37,160 bases of DNA from contig JAIYCD010000034.1 of the NCBI GenBank assembly GCA_027488195.1, positions 1 to 37,160 on the forward strand. The letters run 5' to 3'. Positions 16,442 to 24,374 of this stretch are shown piece by piece (positions within the stretch are counted from its first letter, which is position 1; each line of letters opens with the position of its first letter). The translations under genes and the position numbers were made by a program. Under the pieces are notes generated by a model. The model saw only the letters and a list, made by a program, of their open reading frames with translations. It did no database searches and was not told the DNA's origin. Origin of the DNA: Acetobacteraceae bacterium (lineage in GTDB: Bacteria; Pseudomonadota; Alphaproteobacteria; Acetobacterales; Acetobacteraceae).

Positions 16442-17139
16442 CGCCTCGTCGTGTGAATGGCGGTTTTCTCGCCAAGCCGGAGGCGCGGGCTCTCGATGCG
16501 TTGGTGAAGCGGGTTCCGGCCTCGATCGGGCCCGACATGCTCACACGCATCGGTATCTTCGGGGCGGTGGTTGGCGCGCTTGGCTTTGCCCTGGGGCTGA
16601 CGACACCCCTCTCGCTCGCGCTGGTCTTCATCGGTTTCACGCTGAACTGGCTGGGCGATTCCCTGGACGGCAAGGTGGCGCGCCACCGCGGCGTCCAGCG
16701 CAAGGTCCAGGGCTTCGTGCTCGACAACGGGGTGGACCTGATCGCCTACACCCTGCTGGCGCTCGGTTTCGCGGCCTCGGGCCTCGTCTCGCTGCCCATC
16801 CCCTTCATCCTGCTGTCCTTCTACATGCTGCTGAGCAACCTGGCCCTGGCCCGCATGATGGTGACCGGCGTACACAGCCTCGCCCTCGATTCCGTCGGCA
16901 CGACGGAGCTGCGCGTCGCCTTCCTGCTGCTGGCCGTGCTGCTCTTCCTGTTTCCCGGCGCCTTCCAGGCGATCGTCCCGGGCCTCGGCGCCACGGTGCT
17001 GGATGGACTTTCGCTGCTTTGGGCCGGCATCATGCTGGTGAATTTCGGCTTCGTCCTGCGCCGCGACATCCGCAGCGCCGGCCTGGCCGACCAGCGGCAG
17101 GCACGCGCGGCCGCCGAAGCGGAAAGGACCGAGGGTTGA
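16438..17139 (+). CDS. CDP-alcohol phosphatidyltransferase family protein
   Basis: A 233-residue integral membrane enzyme with several hydrophobic helices and all signature residues of the CDP-alcohol phosphotransferase family: D74-x2-D77-G78-x2-A81-R82...G92-x3-D96-x3-D100. There are nine residues between AR and G rather than the usual eight. Family members move a phospho-alcohol or phosphatidyl group from a CDP-activated donor to an alcohol, as in PgsA, PssA and Pcs. The GTG start overlaps the alpha-oxoamine synthase stop by 4 nt (GTGA), so both products are made together. This suggests the amino-alcohol is an acceptor or donor partner and that a phospho head group is added at the inner membrane. 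General phospholipid synthesis cannot be excluded. Confidence 0.85.
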   Translation: MTPRRVNGGFLAKPEARALDALVKRVPASIGPDMLTRIGIFGAVVGALGFALGLTTPLSLALVFIGFTLNWLGDSLDGKVARHRGVQRKVQGFVLDNGVDLIAYTLLALGFAASGLVSLPIPFILLSFYMLLSNLALARMMVTGVHSLALDSVGTTELRVAFLLLAVLLFLFPGAFQAIVPGLGATVLDGLSLLWAGIMLVNFGFVLRRDIRSAGLADQRQARAAAEAERTEG

Positions 17140-17570
17140 GCATCTGGCGCCAGCACACCACGCCCGAGGAGATCCACAGCCGCGCCGCCGGCTCGGTCAA
17201 CGGGCTGCTCGACATCCGCATCACGGAGATCGGCCCTGACTTTTTGCGCGGCGAGATGCCAGTGGATGAGCGTCACGTCCAACCCTTCGGGATCATCCAT
17301 GGCGGGGTCTCGGTCGTGCTGGCCGAGACCTTGGGCAGCGTCGCCTCCATGATGGCCTGCGATCCCGGCTTCATGGCGGTCGGCCTCGAGATCAACGCGA
17401 ACCATCTGCGCCCGCTGCCCAAGGGCGGCCGCGCCTTCGGCCTTTGCACGCCCGTCCGCATCGGCCGCAGCGTGCATGTCTGGAACATCGAGCTGCGCCG
17501 CGACGATGGCGAACTCTTCTGCGTCTCCCGCCTCACCACCTCCATCATCGAGAGGAAGCCCACCAAGTGA
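17136..17570 (+). CDS. Hotdog-fold thioesterase (PaaI/MenI-like)
   Basis: A 144-residue single hotdog domain. The motif QPFGIIHGGVSVVLAETLGS supplies the HGG loop (H55-G57) and the catalytic Glu (E64) typical of MenI/EntH/PaaI thioesterases, which hydrolyse acyl-CoA or acyl-carrier-protein thioesters. The frame is open upstream, but TTG 17136 overlaps the previous TGA and has an excellent Shine-Dalgarno (GGAAAGGA), so it is chosen. EntH-type enzymes free mis-primed carrier proteins in natural-product assembly lines. An editing role for the PKS ACP, or removal of stalled chains, fits this operon. It may instead act on CoA esters of the final lipid. Confidence 0.85.
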   Translation: MSIWRQHTTPEEIHSRAAGSVNGLLDIRITEIGPDFLRGEMPVDERHVQPFGIIHGGVSVVLAETLGSVASMMACDPGFMAVGLEINANHLRPLPKGGRAFGLCTPVRIGRSVHVWNIELRRDDGELFCVSRLTTSIIERKPTK

Positions 17571-18565
17571 CCAAACCCAAGATTGCCCTGATCGGCACTG
17601 GCGGCACCATCGGCTCGCTCGGCCGCGGTCCTTTCGACATCGCGGACTACGCGACGCTGGGCAAGGTCATGGATGCCGAGCAGCTGCTGGCCTATTGGCC
17701 GCAGGTGCATGAGGTGGCCGAGGTGGTCGCGGTGAAATACGCGGCCGTGCCCTCCACCGCGCTCGGCCCCAAGGAATGGCTGGAGCTGGTGCGCCTTTGC
17801 GACCAGGTGGTGGCCGATATCCCGGGGCTGGATGGCATCGTCATCACCCATGGCACGGCGACGCTGGAGGAGACGGCCTATTTCCTCTCACTGACCGTGA
17901 AGGTCGAGGTGCCGGTGGTGCTGGTCGGCGCGCAGCGGCCCTCCTCCGGCCTCTCCTCCGATGCGGGCATGAACCTGGCCAATGCCTGCCGCGTGGCGGG
18001 TGACAAGCGCGCGCGCGGCCTCGGCGCCCTGGTGCTGCTGAATGACGAGGTGCATGCGGCGCGCGAGGTGACGAAGACCAGCACCTCCCGCTTGCAGACC
18101 TTCCGCAGCCCGGATTTCGGCTGCCTCGCCCATGCCGACGCCGATGCCATCGCCTGGTATCGCCGCCCGCTGCGCAAGCTGGGGCGCGAGACGGAGTTCG
18201 ATGTGCGTGGCCTCAGCGCGCTGCCGCGGGTGGATATCGTCTATTGCTATGCCGGCGCCGATGGCGCGGCGGTGGAAGCCTTCATCGCCGCTGGCGCGCA
18301 GGGCCTGGTTTCGGCCGGCTTCGCGCCGAGCTTCGTGACACCCGCGCTGGCCGAGACGATGACGGCCGCCATGGCCGCGGGCTTGCCCATCGCCGCCAGC
18401 ACGCGGGCCGGCTCGGGGCGGATGTTCCACACGACGCGGATGCAGGAGGCGGGGTTTCTCAACGCCGACAACCTCAATCCGCAGAAGGCGCGCATCCTGC
18501 TCATGCTGGGGCTGACCGTGACGAAGGACCGGGCGGAGCTGAACCGCATTTTTGCCGAATACTGA
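17567..18565 (+). CDS. L-asparaginase/glutaminase family amidohydrolase
   Basis: A 332-residue bacterial-type asparaginase (usual length 320-350). The first catalytic Thr motif IGTGGTIGS lies at the N-terminus, the second motif ITHGTATLEETAYFL follows near residue 93, and VLVGAQRP and LNDEVHAAREVTK are also conserved. No signal peptide precedes the first strand, so it is cytoplasmic. The GTG start overlaps the thioesterase stop (GTGA), making it the fourth gene of a tightly coupled set beginning with the alpha-oxoamine synthase. Why an asparaginase should be coupled to lipid or polyketide genes is unclear. It might adjust the amino-acid pool used by the synthase or hydrolyse an amide in the product, or it may simply be a passenger. 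A hairpin terminator follows. Confidence 0.9.
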   Translation: MTKPKIALIGTGGTIGSLGRGPFDIADYATLGKVMDAEQLLAYWPQVHEVAEVVAVKYAAVPSTALGPKEWLELVRLCDQVVADIPGLDGIVITHGTATLEETAYFLSLTVKVEVPVVLVGAQRPSSGLSSDAGMNLANACRVAGDKRARGLGALVLLNDEVHAAREVTKTSTSRLQTFRSPDFGCLAHADADAIAWYRRPLRKLGRETEFDVRGLSALPRVDIVYCYAGADGAAVEAFIAAGAQGLVSAGFAPSFVTPALAETMTAAMAAGLPIAASTRAGSGRMFHTTRMQEAGFLNADNLNPQKARILLMLGLTVTKDRAELNRIFAEY

Positions 18566-18609
18566 GGGCCTCCGGCGGCCGAGGGGCTGGCCCCTCGGAA
18601 CCCCGTTTC
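18566..18609 (+). terminator. Hairpin between convergent genes; member of a repeated intergenic module
   Basis: Between the asparaginase stop and the convergent thioesterase stop lies a GCCTCCGGCGGC block followed by a perfect 8-bp hairpin, CCGAGGGG-ctgg-CCCCTCGG (18579-18598), then AACCCCGTTTCT. It is placed as a bidirectional terminator. The same module, GCCTCCGGCGGC plus stem-loop plus A-CCCC, recurs at 36864-36900. Confidence 0.6.
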
Positions 18610-19011
18610 TCAGGCGAGCTTCGCGAAGCCTTCGCGCCAGGCTTCGGGCATGGGGGCGGAGCGGCGCGTGGCGCGGTCGGTGAAGACGATCACGCTCTCG
18701 GCCGTCGCGAAGCAGCGGCCGCCCTCGAAGAGCGATTGCGCGATGGTGATGGAGCTGTTGCCCACCTTCGCGATCCGGCTGCCGATGCGCACCACGCCCG
18801 GGTAATGCACCTCGGCCAGGTATTCGATCGTCACGCGGCGCAGCGCCGAGCCCAGCGCGCGCTCCCGCGGGGTGCCGGCGACGGCGCTGATGATCTCGCC
18901 GCGCCCGGCCTCGCAGAGTGCCGCGATGGAGGCGTTGTTCACATGGCCGTTCAGGTCGGTGTCCTGGATGCGGAGCTTTTCTTCCGTCCAGAAGGGGAAA
19001 TCAGCGGACAC
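18610..19011 (-). CDS. Acyl-CoA thioesterase, 4HBT/YbgC-like hotdog family
   Basis: A 133-residue 4HBT-type hotdog thioesterase. The signature RIQDTDLNGHVNNASIAALCE contains the catalytic Asp and the GHVNN turn, and EYLAEVHYPGVVRIGSRI follows as expected. It hydrolyses acyl-CoA esters in the cytoplasm; chain preference is not readable. The frame extends upstream into the neighbouring gene, but GTG 19011 with a G-rich tract upstream gives a protein of normal family length. The start overlaps the end of the small secreted protein gene by 11 nt, so the two are probably co-transcribed. Confidence 0.85.
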   Translation of the reverse strand: MSADFPFWTEEKLRIQDTDLNGHVNNASIAALCEAGRGEIISAVAGTPRERALGSALRRVTIEYLAEVHYPGVVRIGSRIAKVGNSSITIAQSLFEGGRCFATAESVIVFTDRATRRSAPMPEAWREGFAKLA

Positions 19012-19354
19012 GCATGCCCCGGTCCGTGATGACGACCTCATTGATGCGGCAGATATCCACGTTGCGCAGCTCGTCCGTCGCCGAGGTGATCCACACGATG
19101 CGGAAATCATAGGGCACCTCATTGGCCAGGCGGAAGCTCACGCTCCGCCGCGGGTAAACCTCGGCCGTACCGAGCCGGTTGGTGCCCCAGCTCCGGTTGC
19201 CGGTCGGGTTGTAGTAGATGCCGGTCACGATGCTGGAGGATTCGTTGGTGACGCGGATATTGGTGTCGCAGCGCTGCGCCTGCGCGGCCGGGGCGCCCGC
19301 CGCGAGGAGAGGAAGGGAGGCGGTCAGGGCGAGCAGCGCAGAGCGCGATAACAT
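19001..19354 (-). CDS. Small secreted protein, unknown function (paralogue 1)
   Basis: 117 residues with a clear Sec signal peptide (SRSALLALTASLPLLAAGAPAAQA). The mature domain contains C-D-x-x-I-R-V-T-N, a WG-x-x-RLG turn, then DFRIVW and ELRNVDICR, giving two cysteines about 75 residues apart that could form a disulphide in the periplasm. The same pattern occurs in the lipoprotein at 19730-20116 and in the broken copy between them, so this is a local tandem family. I do not recognise a function. The alternating short strands suggest a small beta-sandwich. The gene overlaps the downstream thioesterase start by 11 nt. Confidence 0.75.
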   Translation of the reverse strand: MLSRSALLALTASLPLLAAGAPAAQAQRCDTNIRVTNESSSIVTGIYYNPTGNRSWGTNRLGTAEVYPRRSVSFRLANEVPYDFRIVWITSATDELRNVDICRINEVVITDRGMRVR

Positions 19355-19369
19355 GGCATTTCCTCACAT

Positions 19370-19396
19370 GAACCGTCTCGTTACTTGAGACGATTC
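19370..19396. repeat. Inverted repeat upstream of small secreted protein gene
   Basis: GAACCGTCTC (19370-19379) and GAGACGATTC (19387-19396) form a 10-bp stem with one mismatch and a 7-base loop, 15 bp upstream of the ATG at 19354 on the minus strand. No T run follows it, so it reads better as an operator or 5'-UTR hairpin than as a terminator. Confidence 0.4.
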
Positions 19397-19426
19397 ACGC
19401 GTTGCTGACAAGGCTCGACCGTCAGG

Positions 19427-19740
19427 TCAGAAGGCGCGCAACCCCGCATTGGTGATGGAGACCCTGCTCACGCGGCAAACATCCACGTTGCGCAGCTCGG
19501 ACGAGCGCCCATTCTCCCAGACGATGCGGACATCATGGGGCCGCGCGTAGCTCATGCGCGCATTGGAGACGGCGCCGGGCCGCAGGACATCTTGGCCGAG
19601 GCGATCCGGACCCCAGGTCGCGACGGGAAGGGGGTGTAATACAGGTTCGTCACCGTGATCGAGGAGGTATTCTCGAAGCGGATGCTGGTGTCACACCCGG
19701 CCCAACCGGATGTGTTGGGCTGGCGCGTGTCAGGGTGCAT
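19427..19740 (-). pseudogene. Frameshifted second copy of the small secreted domain
   Basis: The minus strand reads CDTSIRFENTSSITVTNLYYTPFP in one frame, then WGPDRLGQDVLRPGAVSNAR and ELRNVDVCRVSRVSI in the next frame, ending at TGA 19429-19427. Joined, the two parts align along their whole length with the neighbouring intact domains. Restoring one C in the C runs at 19625-19627 or 19630-19634 gives a continuous domain with exactly the spacing of paralogue 1 (Y-Y-x-P-x6-W-G). No signal peptide precedes the first Cys. The frame is instead one base out of register with the end of the upstream lipoprotein gene at the GGG of 19733-19735, hinting at an original two-domain lipoprotein. It may be decay, a switch, or sequencing error in C tracts. 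Confidence 0.7.
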
Positions 19741-20116
19741 TGATCCCGAAATCGCCGACGGTGATGGGCGTGGCCGAGCAGATGGTGATGCGGCGGCGCT
19801 CCGCCGGCTGCCGGTCCGCCCAGAGCAGTCGCATATCGTAGACGCCGGGCGAGCGCGTGCGGAAGTTGCTGGTCTGGCCTGGGGCGAGAACATCCTGGCC
19901 CAGCAGGTCCGGCCCCCAATTCGTCAGCGCCGCGTCGCGCAGATGCAGGCGGGAGATGATGCGCGTGGAGTTGTTCGTCACGCGGAGCGTCCCGTCGCAG
20001 GCCTGGCCGCGCGCAGCGGCCGTGCTGGCGGCCGGCCGAGGCTCGGGCGGCTCCGACGCGCAGGCGCCCAAGGTGAGGGCGCTGGCGAGCAGTGCCGCCG
20101 CGAGCCGCGCGCTCAT
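19730..20116 (-). CDS. Small lipoprotein, unknown function (paralogue 3)
   Basis: 128 residues beginning with a lipoprotein signal peptide (SARLAAALLASALTLGAC). The lipobox LGAC predicts a lipidated Cys19, then a Pro-rich spacer and a domain with C-D-G-T-L-R-V-T-N-N, NWGPDLLGQDVLAPGQ, YDMRLLWA and the second Cys in ITIC. It shares this layout with the secreted protein at 19001-19354 and the broken copy between. It should sit in the periplasm, anchored to a membrane. The ATG overlaps the TGA of the RraA-like gene (ATGA). The frame is open far upstream, but the signal peptide fixes this start. Function not recognised. Confidence 0.75.
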   Translation of the reverse strand: MSARLAAALLASALTLGACASEPPEPRPAASTAAARGQACDGTLRVTNNSTRIISRLHLRDAALTNWGPDLLGQDVLAPGQTSNFRTRSPGVYDMRLLWADRQPAERRRITICSATPITVGDFGINAP

Positions 20117-20829
20117 GCGCGCCCTGCGGCCTTGTCGGCCTCGTAGCGGGCCTTGTTTTCGGCATTGGCGGGGTAGAGGCCGGGCAGCGCCATGCCGGCA
20201 TCTACCTGCGTCATGATCCACCCTTCCAGGCGCTCCTGCTCCACGCTCTCCTCGGTCACGGCGTCCACCATGGCCTGCGGGATGAGCACGCAGCCATCGG
20301 CGTCGCAGACCACCACATCGCCCGGGAAGACGGCGACGCCGCCGCAGCCGATCGGCTCCTGCCAGGAGACGAAGGTGAGGCCCGCGACCGAGGGCGGGGC
20401 CGCACCACCGGCGCACCAGACCGGCAGGCCCGTGCCGTTCACGCCCGCCACGTCGCGCACCGCGCCATCGGTCACCAGCGCCGTCACGCCGCGCTTGGCC
20501 AGCCGCGCGCAGAGGATGTCGCCGAAGATGCCGGCATCGGAGACACCCATGGCGTCGGCGACCGCAATGCAGCCCTCGGGCATCGCCTCGATGGCCGCAC
20601 GGGTGCTGATCGGGCTGGACCAGGAGGCGGGGGTGGCGAGGTCCTCGCGCGCGGGGACGAAGCGGAGCGTGAAGGCCTCACCCACCAGGCGGACATTCTG
20701 CGCGGCGGGCGTGAAGGGCGCGGCGCGGCGCATCCAGACGTTGCGCAGGCCCTTCTTCAGCAGCACCGTCGTCAGCGTCGCGGTGGTGATCTTCTCGAGC
20801 TTGGCCTTGGTTTCGGCGGAAAGCGCCAT
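20113..20829 (-). CDS. RraA/HMG-aldolase family protein
   Basis: 238 residues of the RraA-like fold. The conserved segment ALVTDGAVRDV holds the Arg-Asp pair used for substrate and divalent-metal binding in 4-hydroxy-4-methyl-2-oxoglutarate/4-carboxy-4-hydroxy-2-oxoadipate aldolases, and FPGDVVVCDADGCVLIP is the other hallmark. Members of this length are generally aldolases or oxaloacetate decarboxylases rather than the shorter RNase E regulator RraA. The ATG at 20829 has a good AGGAGAA upstream, so the in-frame ATG at 20883 is not used. The downstream lipoprotein overlaps by 4 nt. No other aromatic-degradation genes are nearby, so the pathway is unknown. Confidence 0.85.
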   Translation of the reverse strand: MALSAETKAKLEKITTATLTTVLLKKGLRNVWMRRAAPFTPAAQNVRLVGEAFTLRFVPAREDLATPASWSSPISTRAAIEAMPEGCIAVADAMGVSDAGIFGDILCARLAKRGVTALVTDGAVRDVAGVNGTGLPVWCAGGAAPPSVAGLTFVSWQEPIGCGGVAVFPGDVVVCDADGCVLIPQAMVDAVTEESVEQERLEGWIMTQVDAGMALPGLYPANAENKARYEADKAAGRA

Positions 20830-20893
20830 GGTGGTTCTCCTGAACGATGCCGCGCTTTTCCGCCCGGCGGCGGCCAGCGTCAATCGGGCCCGG

Positions 20894-22234
20894 TCATAGG
20901 AAATGCGCGGGGACGATCCGCCGCTCCCGCGCCTCGCGGCTGAGTTCCTCGCGGTAGTCGGGATGCGCGAGGCCGATGATGGCCTTCGCGCGCTCCGGCA
21001 CGGAAAGCCCCTTGAGGTTCACCATCCCATATTCGGTGACGACAAACATCTGGTCCGAGCGCGGCGTGGTGACGATGTTGCCCGGCGTCAGGTCGAGCAC
21101 GATCCGGCTGCGGCGCTTTCCGTGCCGCTCATAGGTGGAGGCCAGGCAGATGAAGGATTTGCCCCCCTTCGACGCATAGGCCCCGCGCACGAATTGCGAC
21201 TGCCCGCCCGTGCCGCTGATGTGCCGGTGCCCATCGGATTCCGAGGCCGCCTGGCCCTGGAGATCGAGCTGCGTGGTGTTGTTGATCGCCACCACGCGGT
21301 CATTGCGGGCGATGATGTCGGGCATGTTCGTGTCCTCCACCGGGCGGCAGAGGAAGTCGTCATTGCCGCGCAGCGTGTCGTAGCTGGCGCGGCTGCCCAG
21401 GCAGAAGCTGTAGGTGACGAGGCCCTGGTCCGTCGCCTTGCGCCCGCCGCTGACGCGCCCCGCGCGATACAGCTCGACCAGCCCGTCATTCAGCATCTCG
21501 GTATGGACGCCGAGGTCCTTCACATGGGATTCCAGCAGCAGCGTCGTCACCGCATTGGGCATGCCGCCGATGCCGACCTGGAGGCAGGCGCCATCCTCGA
21601 TCTCGGTCGCGATGAGGCGGGCGACGGCGCGGTCCACCTCGCTCGCCTGGGCGTTTGGCAGCTCCGGCATCGGCGTGTCGTCGCCCTGGATCACATAATC
21701 CACCTGATCGCGATGCACGCGCACATGCGTGCCGACCACGGGCGGCATGTCGGGCGTGATCTCGAGGATCAGCACCGTCGCGCGCTCCACCACCGCCGGG
21801 TGCCAGATGCTGACGGGGCCGAGGTTGAAATACCCCTCCGCATCCATGGGCGCGGCCTTGAGGATGGCGATGTCCAGCCGCGCGATGAAGCGGCGGTAGT
21901 AATCGGGAATCTCGCCCAGATGGCAGGGGATGTAGTGGCACAATCCGGCATCGTGCTTCTTCCGGTCGTAGCCGGAGAAATGCCAGTTGTAGAAGGCGAA
22001 ATGCGCGCGCTCCGGGTCGGATTCCAGCGTCGCGCGCGGGCGCATGCTGAGGCAGTTGCGGATGCTGACGTCGCGCAGTTCCTGCTTGCGCGCGGCGAGT
22101 GCGCGGTCGAAGGCATCGGGCTGGTTGAAGGTGGCGCCGTAGTCCAGCCAGTCGCCGGATTTGACGAGTGCCGCCGCCGCCTCGGGCGTGATCTCGCGGC
22201 ACGCGCGGCCGCCGCTGCGTTGGATCATCGTCAC
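20894..22234 (-). CDS. Acetyl-CoA hydrolase/transferase family (4-hydroxybutyrate CoA-transferase type)
   Basis: 446 residues, usual for the two-domain family I CoA-transferases related to 4-hydroxybutyrate and butyryl-CoA:acetate CoA-transferases. The C-terminal domain has GIGGMPNAV, then [20 protein letters not shown] with the catalytic Glu near 245, and later an acetyl-CoA hydrolase-type [19 protein letters not shown] region. It moves CoA between short-chain acyl-CoA and carboxylates. The GTG start at 22234 overlaps the stop of the upstream acyl-CoA synthetase (GTGA); an ATG lies two codons later. Two consecutive CoA-activating genes suggest metabolism of a carboxylic acid taken up by the cell. 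Confidence 0.88.
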   Translation of the reverse strand: MTMIQRSGGRACREITPEAAAALVKSGDWLDYGATFNQPDAFDRALAARKQELRDVSIRNCLSMRPRATLESDPERAHFAFYNWHFSGYDRKKHDAGLCHYIPCHLGEIPDYYRRFIARLDIAILKAAPMDAEGYFNLGPVSIWHPAVVERATVLILEITPDMPPVVGTHVRVHRDQVDYVIQGDDTPMPELPNAQASEVDRAVARLIATEIEDGACLQVGIGGMPNAVTTLLLESHVKDLGVHTEMLNDGLVELYRAGRVSGGRKATDQGLVTYSFCLGSRASYDTLRGNDDFLCRPVEDTNMPDIIARNDRVVAINNTTQLDLQGQAASESDGHRHISGTGGQSQFVRGAYASKGGKSFICLASTYERHGKRRSRIVLDLTPGNIVTTPRSDQMFVVTEYGMVNLKGLSVPERAKAIIGLAHPDYREELSREARERRIVPAHFL

Positions 22235-23877
22235 GCCGTCTTCTGCTCGGCCAGGCCAAGCTCCGCGATCATCGCCTCGCGCATCAGGTATTTCTGGACC
22301 TTCCCGGTGACCGTCATCGGGAATTCCTCGACGAAGCGGATGTGGCGCGGAATCTTGTAATGCGCGATCTGCCCCTGGCAGAAATCGCGGATCTCCTCGG
22401 GCGTCGCGCTCTCGCCGGGCTTGAGGCGGATCCAGGCGCAGATCTCCTCGACGAAGCGCGGATCGGGCACGCCGATCACCTGCACCTCCGCCACCTTCGG
22501 GTGGCGAAACAGGAATTCCTCCACCTCGCGCGGGTACACATTCTCGCCACCGCGAATCACCAGGTCCTTGATGCGGCCGACGATGTTGCAGAAGCCTTCC
22601 TCGTCAATCACCGCGAGGTCGCCCGTGTGCATCCAGCGCGCGGGATCAATGGCCTCACGCGTGCGCGCCTCATCGCCCCAATAGCCGAGCATGACGGAAT
22701 AGCCGCGCGTGCAAAGCTCGCCGGGCTGGCCGCGGGGCACAATTCGGCCTTCGGCATCCACGATCTTCACCTCGATATGCGGCTGCACGCGGCCCACGGT
22801 GGAGACGCGGCGCTCCACTGAATCCGTCGTGCTGGATTGGAAGCTGACGGGGCTGGTCTCGGTCATGCCATAGGCGATGGTGACCTCGGCCATGTTCATG
22901 TCGCTGATGCAGCGGCGCATCACCTCGATCGGGCAGGGCGAGCCCGCCATGATGCCGGTCCGCAGGCTGCTCAGGTCGAACTTCGCGAAATCGGCGTGGT
23001 TCAGCTGCGCGATGAACATGGTGGGCACGCCATAGAGAGCGGTGCAGCGCTCCTCCGCCACGGCTTCCAGCGTGGCCAGCGGATCAAAGCCCTCGCCCGG
23101 ATAGACCATGGTGGCGCCATGGGTGGTGCAGCCCAGATTGCCCATCACCATCCCGAAGCAGTGATAAAGCGGCACGGGGATGCAGATGCGGTCCTCATGC
23201 GTGATGCGCTGCGCGCGGGCCACGAAATACCCGTTGTTGAGGATGTTGTGGTGGGTGAGCGTGGCCCCCTTCGGCGCGCCGGTGGTGCCCGAGGTGAACT
23301 GGATGTTGATCGCATCATCGCTTTGCAGCGTCGCCTCGATGGCGTGCAGCTTCGCGCGCGCCTCGGCGGGTGCCGGCTGCATCAGCTCGGCGAAGTTGCG
23401 ATAGCCCTGCCGCGTCTCGGGCCCGATCTGGAAGCGGTGGCGCAGCGTGGGCAGTTTCTCCGCGCCCAAGATGTCCAGCATGGTCACGTATTCGCTGGTC
23501 TTGAAGCGGGTCGCGGTGACGATGGCGGCACACCCCACCTTGTTCACCGCGTATTCCAGCTCCGAGAGGCGGTAGGAGGGGTTGATGTTCACCAGCACCA
23601 GCCCCGCCAGCGCGGTGGCATATTGCGTCAGCGCCCATTCGGCATTGTTGGGCGACCAGATGCCCACGCGCTCGCCCGGCGTGAGCCCGGCGGCGAGGAA
23701 ATTGGCGGCCACATTCTCCGCATGGGCCAGCATTTCCGCATAGGTCCAGCGCACGCCCTGCTGCCGCGCGATGAGCGCCAGGCGGTCCGGGAAGCGGGCC
23801 ACGGTGTTGCGGAAATTCGTGCCGATCGTCTCGCCCAGCAGCGGCGTGGACGAGGCGCCATGGACGTAACTCAACAT
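22231..23877 (-). CDS. AMP-dependent acyl-CoA synthetase
   Basis: A 548-residue ANL-superfamily ligase of standard length. Motifs include the P-loop [11 protein letters not shown] (about 193-203), YGMTETSP, the hinge [32 protein letters not shown] (interrupted here only by usual variation) and the terminal catalytic Lys in TVTGKVQKY near 523. It activates a carboxylic acid to acyl-AMP and then acyl-CoA. The overall pattern resembles medium-chain fatty acyl-CoA synthetases (ACSF2/FadD-like), but the chain length is a guess. It overlaps gntK upstream by 7 nt and the CoA-transferase downstream by 4 nt, so it is the third gene of a four-gene operon. Confidence 0.9.
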   Translation of the reverse strand: MLSYVHGASSTPLLGETIGTNFRNTVARFPDRLALIARQQGVRWTYAEMLAHAENVAANFLAAGLTPGERVGIWSPNNAEWALTQYATALAGLVLVNINPSYRLSELEYAVNKVGCAAIVTATRFKTSEYVTMLDILGAEKLPTLRHRFQIGPETRQGYRNFAELMQPAPAEARAKLHAIEATLQSDDAINIQFTSGTTGAPKGATLTHHNILNNGYFVARAQRITHEDRICIPVPLYHCFGMVMGNLGCTTHGATMVYPGEGFDPLATLEAVAEERCTALYGVPTMFIAQLNHADFAKFDLSSLRTGIMAGSPCPIEVMRRCISDMNMAEVTIAYGMTETSPVSFQSSTTDSVERRVSTVGRVQPHIEVKIVDAEGRIVPRGQPGELCTRGYSVMLGYWGDEARTREAIDPARWMHTGDLAVIDEEGFCNIVGRIKDLVIRGGENVYPREVEEFLFRHPKVAEVQVIGVPDPRFVEEICAWIRLKPGESATPEEIRDFCQGQIAHYKIPRHIRFVEEFPMTVTGKVQKYLMREAMIAELGLAEQKTA

Positions 23878-24374
23878 GCAGCGATCCTCCGCAATTGCGC
23901 CGCCGCCTGGAGGATGAGGACCTCCGGCGGGGCGGTGATGTCGAGCACCAGCGCCGCTTCATCCGGCGCGGGTGGTTCCAGTGTGGCGAATTGGCTGGCC
24001 ATGAGCGAGGGCGGCATGAAATGCCCCTCGCGCGCCGCCTGCCGCGCCGTGATCATCGCGGGCTGGCCCGCGAGATGCAGGATGCGAAGCCCCGGCACGG
24101 CGGCGCGCAGCCGGTCCCGATAGGCGCGCTTCAACGCCGAGCAGGCGATGACGCCGCCCCCCGCCTGCGCCGCGAGCCAGGCGCCCAACGCATCGAGCCA
24201 GGGCCAGCGATCCTCATCGGTCAGCGGCGTGCCGGCGGACATTTTCCGCACGTTGGCTTCCGGGTGGAAGGCATCCGCATCGCCGAAGGGCAGCGCCAGC
24301 GCGCGCGCCAGCTGCGCCCCGATGGTGGATTTGCCGGAGCCGGAGACGCCCATGACGAGGAGATGCAGGGTCAT
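23871..24374 (-). CDS. gntK: Gluconokinase
   Basis: A 167-residue P-loop kinase of normal length for GntK. Walker A is GVSGSGKST (residues 9-17), followed by the substrate region [30 protein letters not shown], which is diagnostic for gluconokinase, and [15 protein letters not shown]. It phosphorylates D-gluconate to 6-phosphogluconate. The ATG overlaps the stop of the 6-phosphogluconate dehydrogenase gene (ATGA), the enzyme that uses its product. The sugar dehydrogenase at 34956 belongs to a family that generates aldonolactones in the periplasm and could supply gluconate, though it is 10 kb away. Confidence 0.95.
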   Translation of the reverse strand: MTLHLLVMGVSGSGKSTIGAQLARALALPFGDADAFHPEANVRKMSAGTPLTDEDRWPWLDALGAWLAAQAGGGVIACSALKRAYRDRLRAAVPGLRILHLAGQPAMITARQAAREGHFMPPSLMASQFATLEPPAPDEAALVLDITAPPEVLILQAAAQLRRIAAC

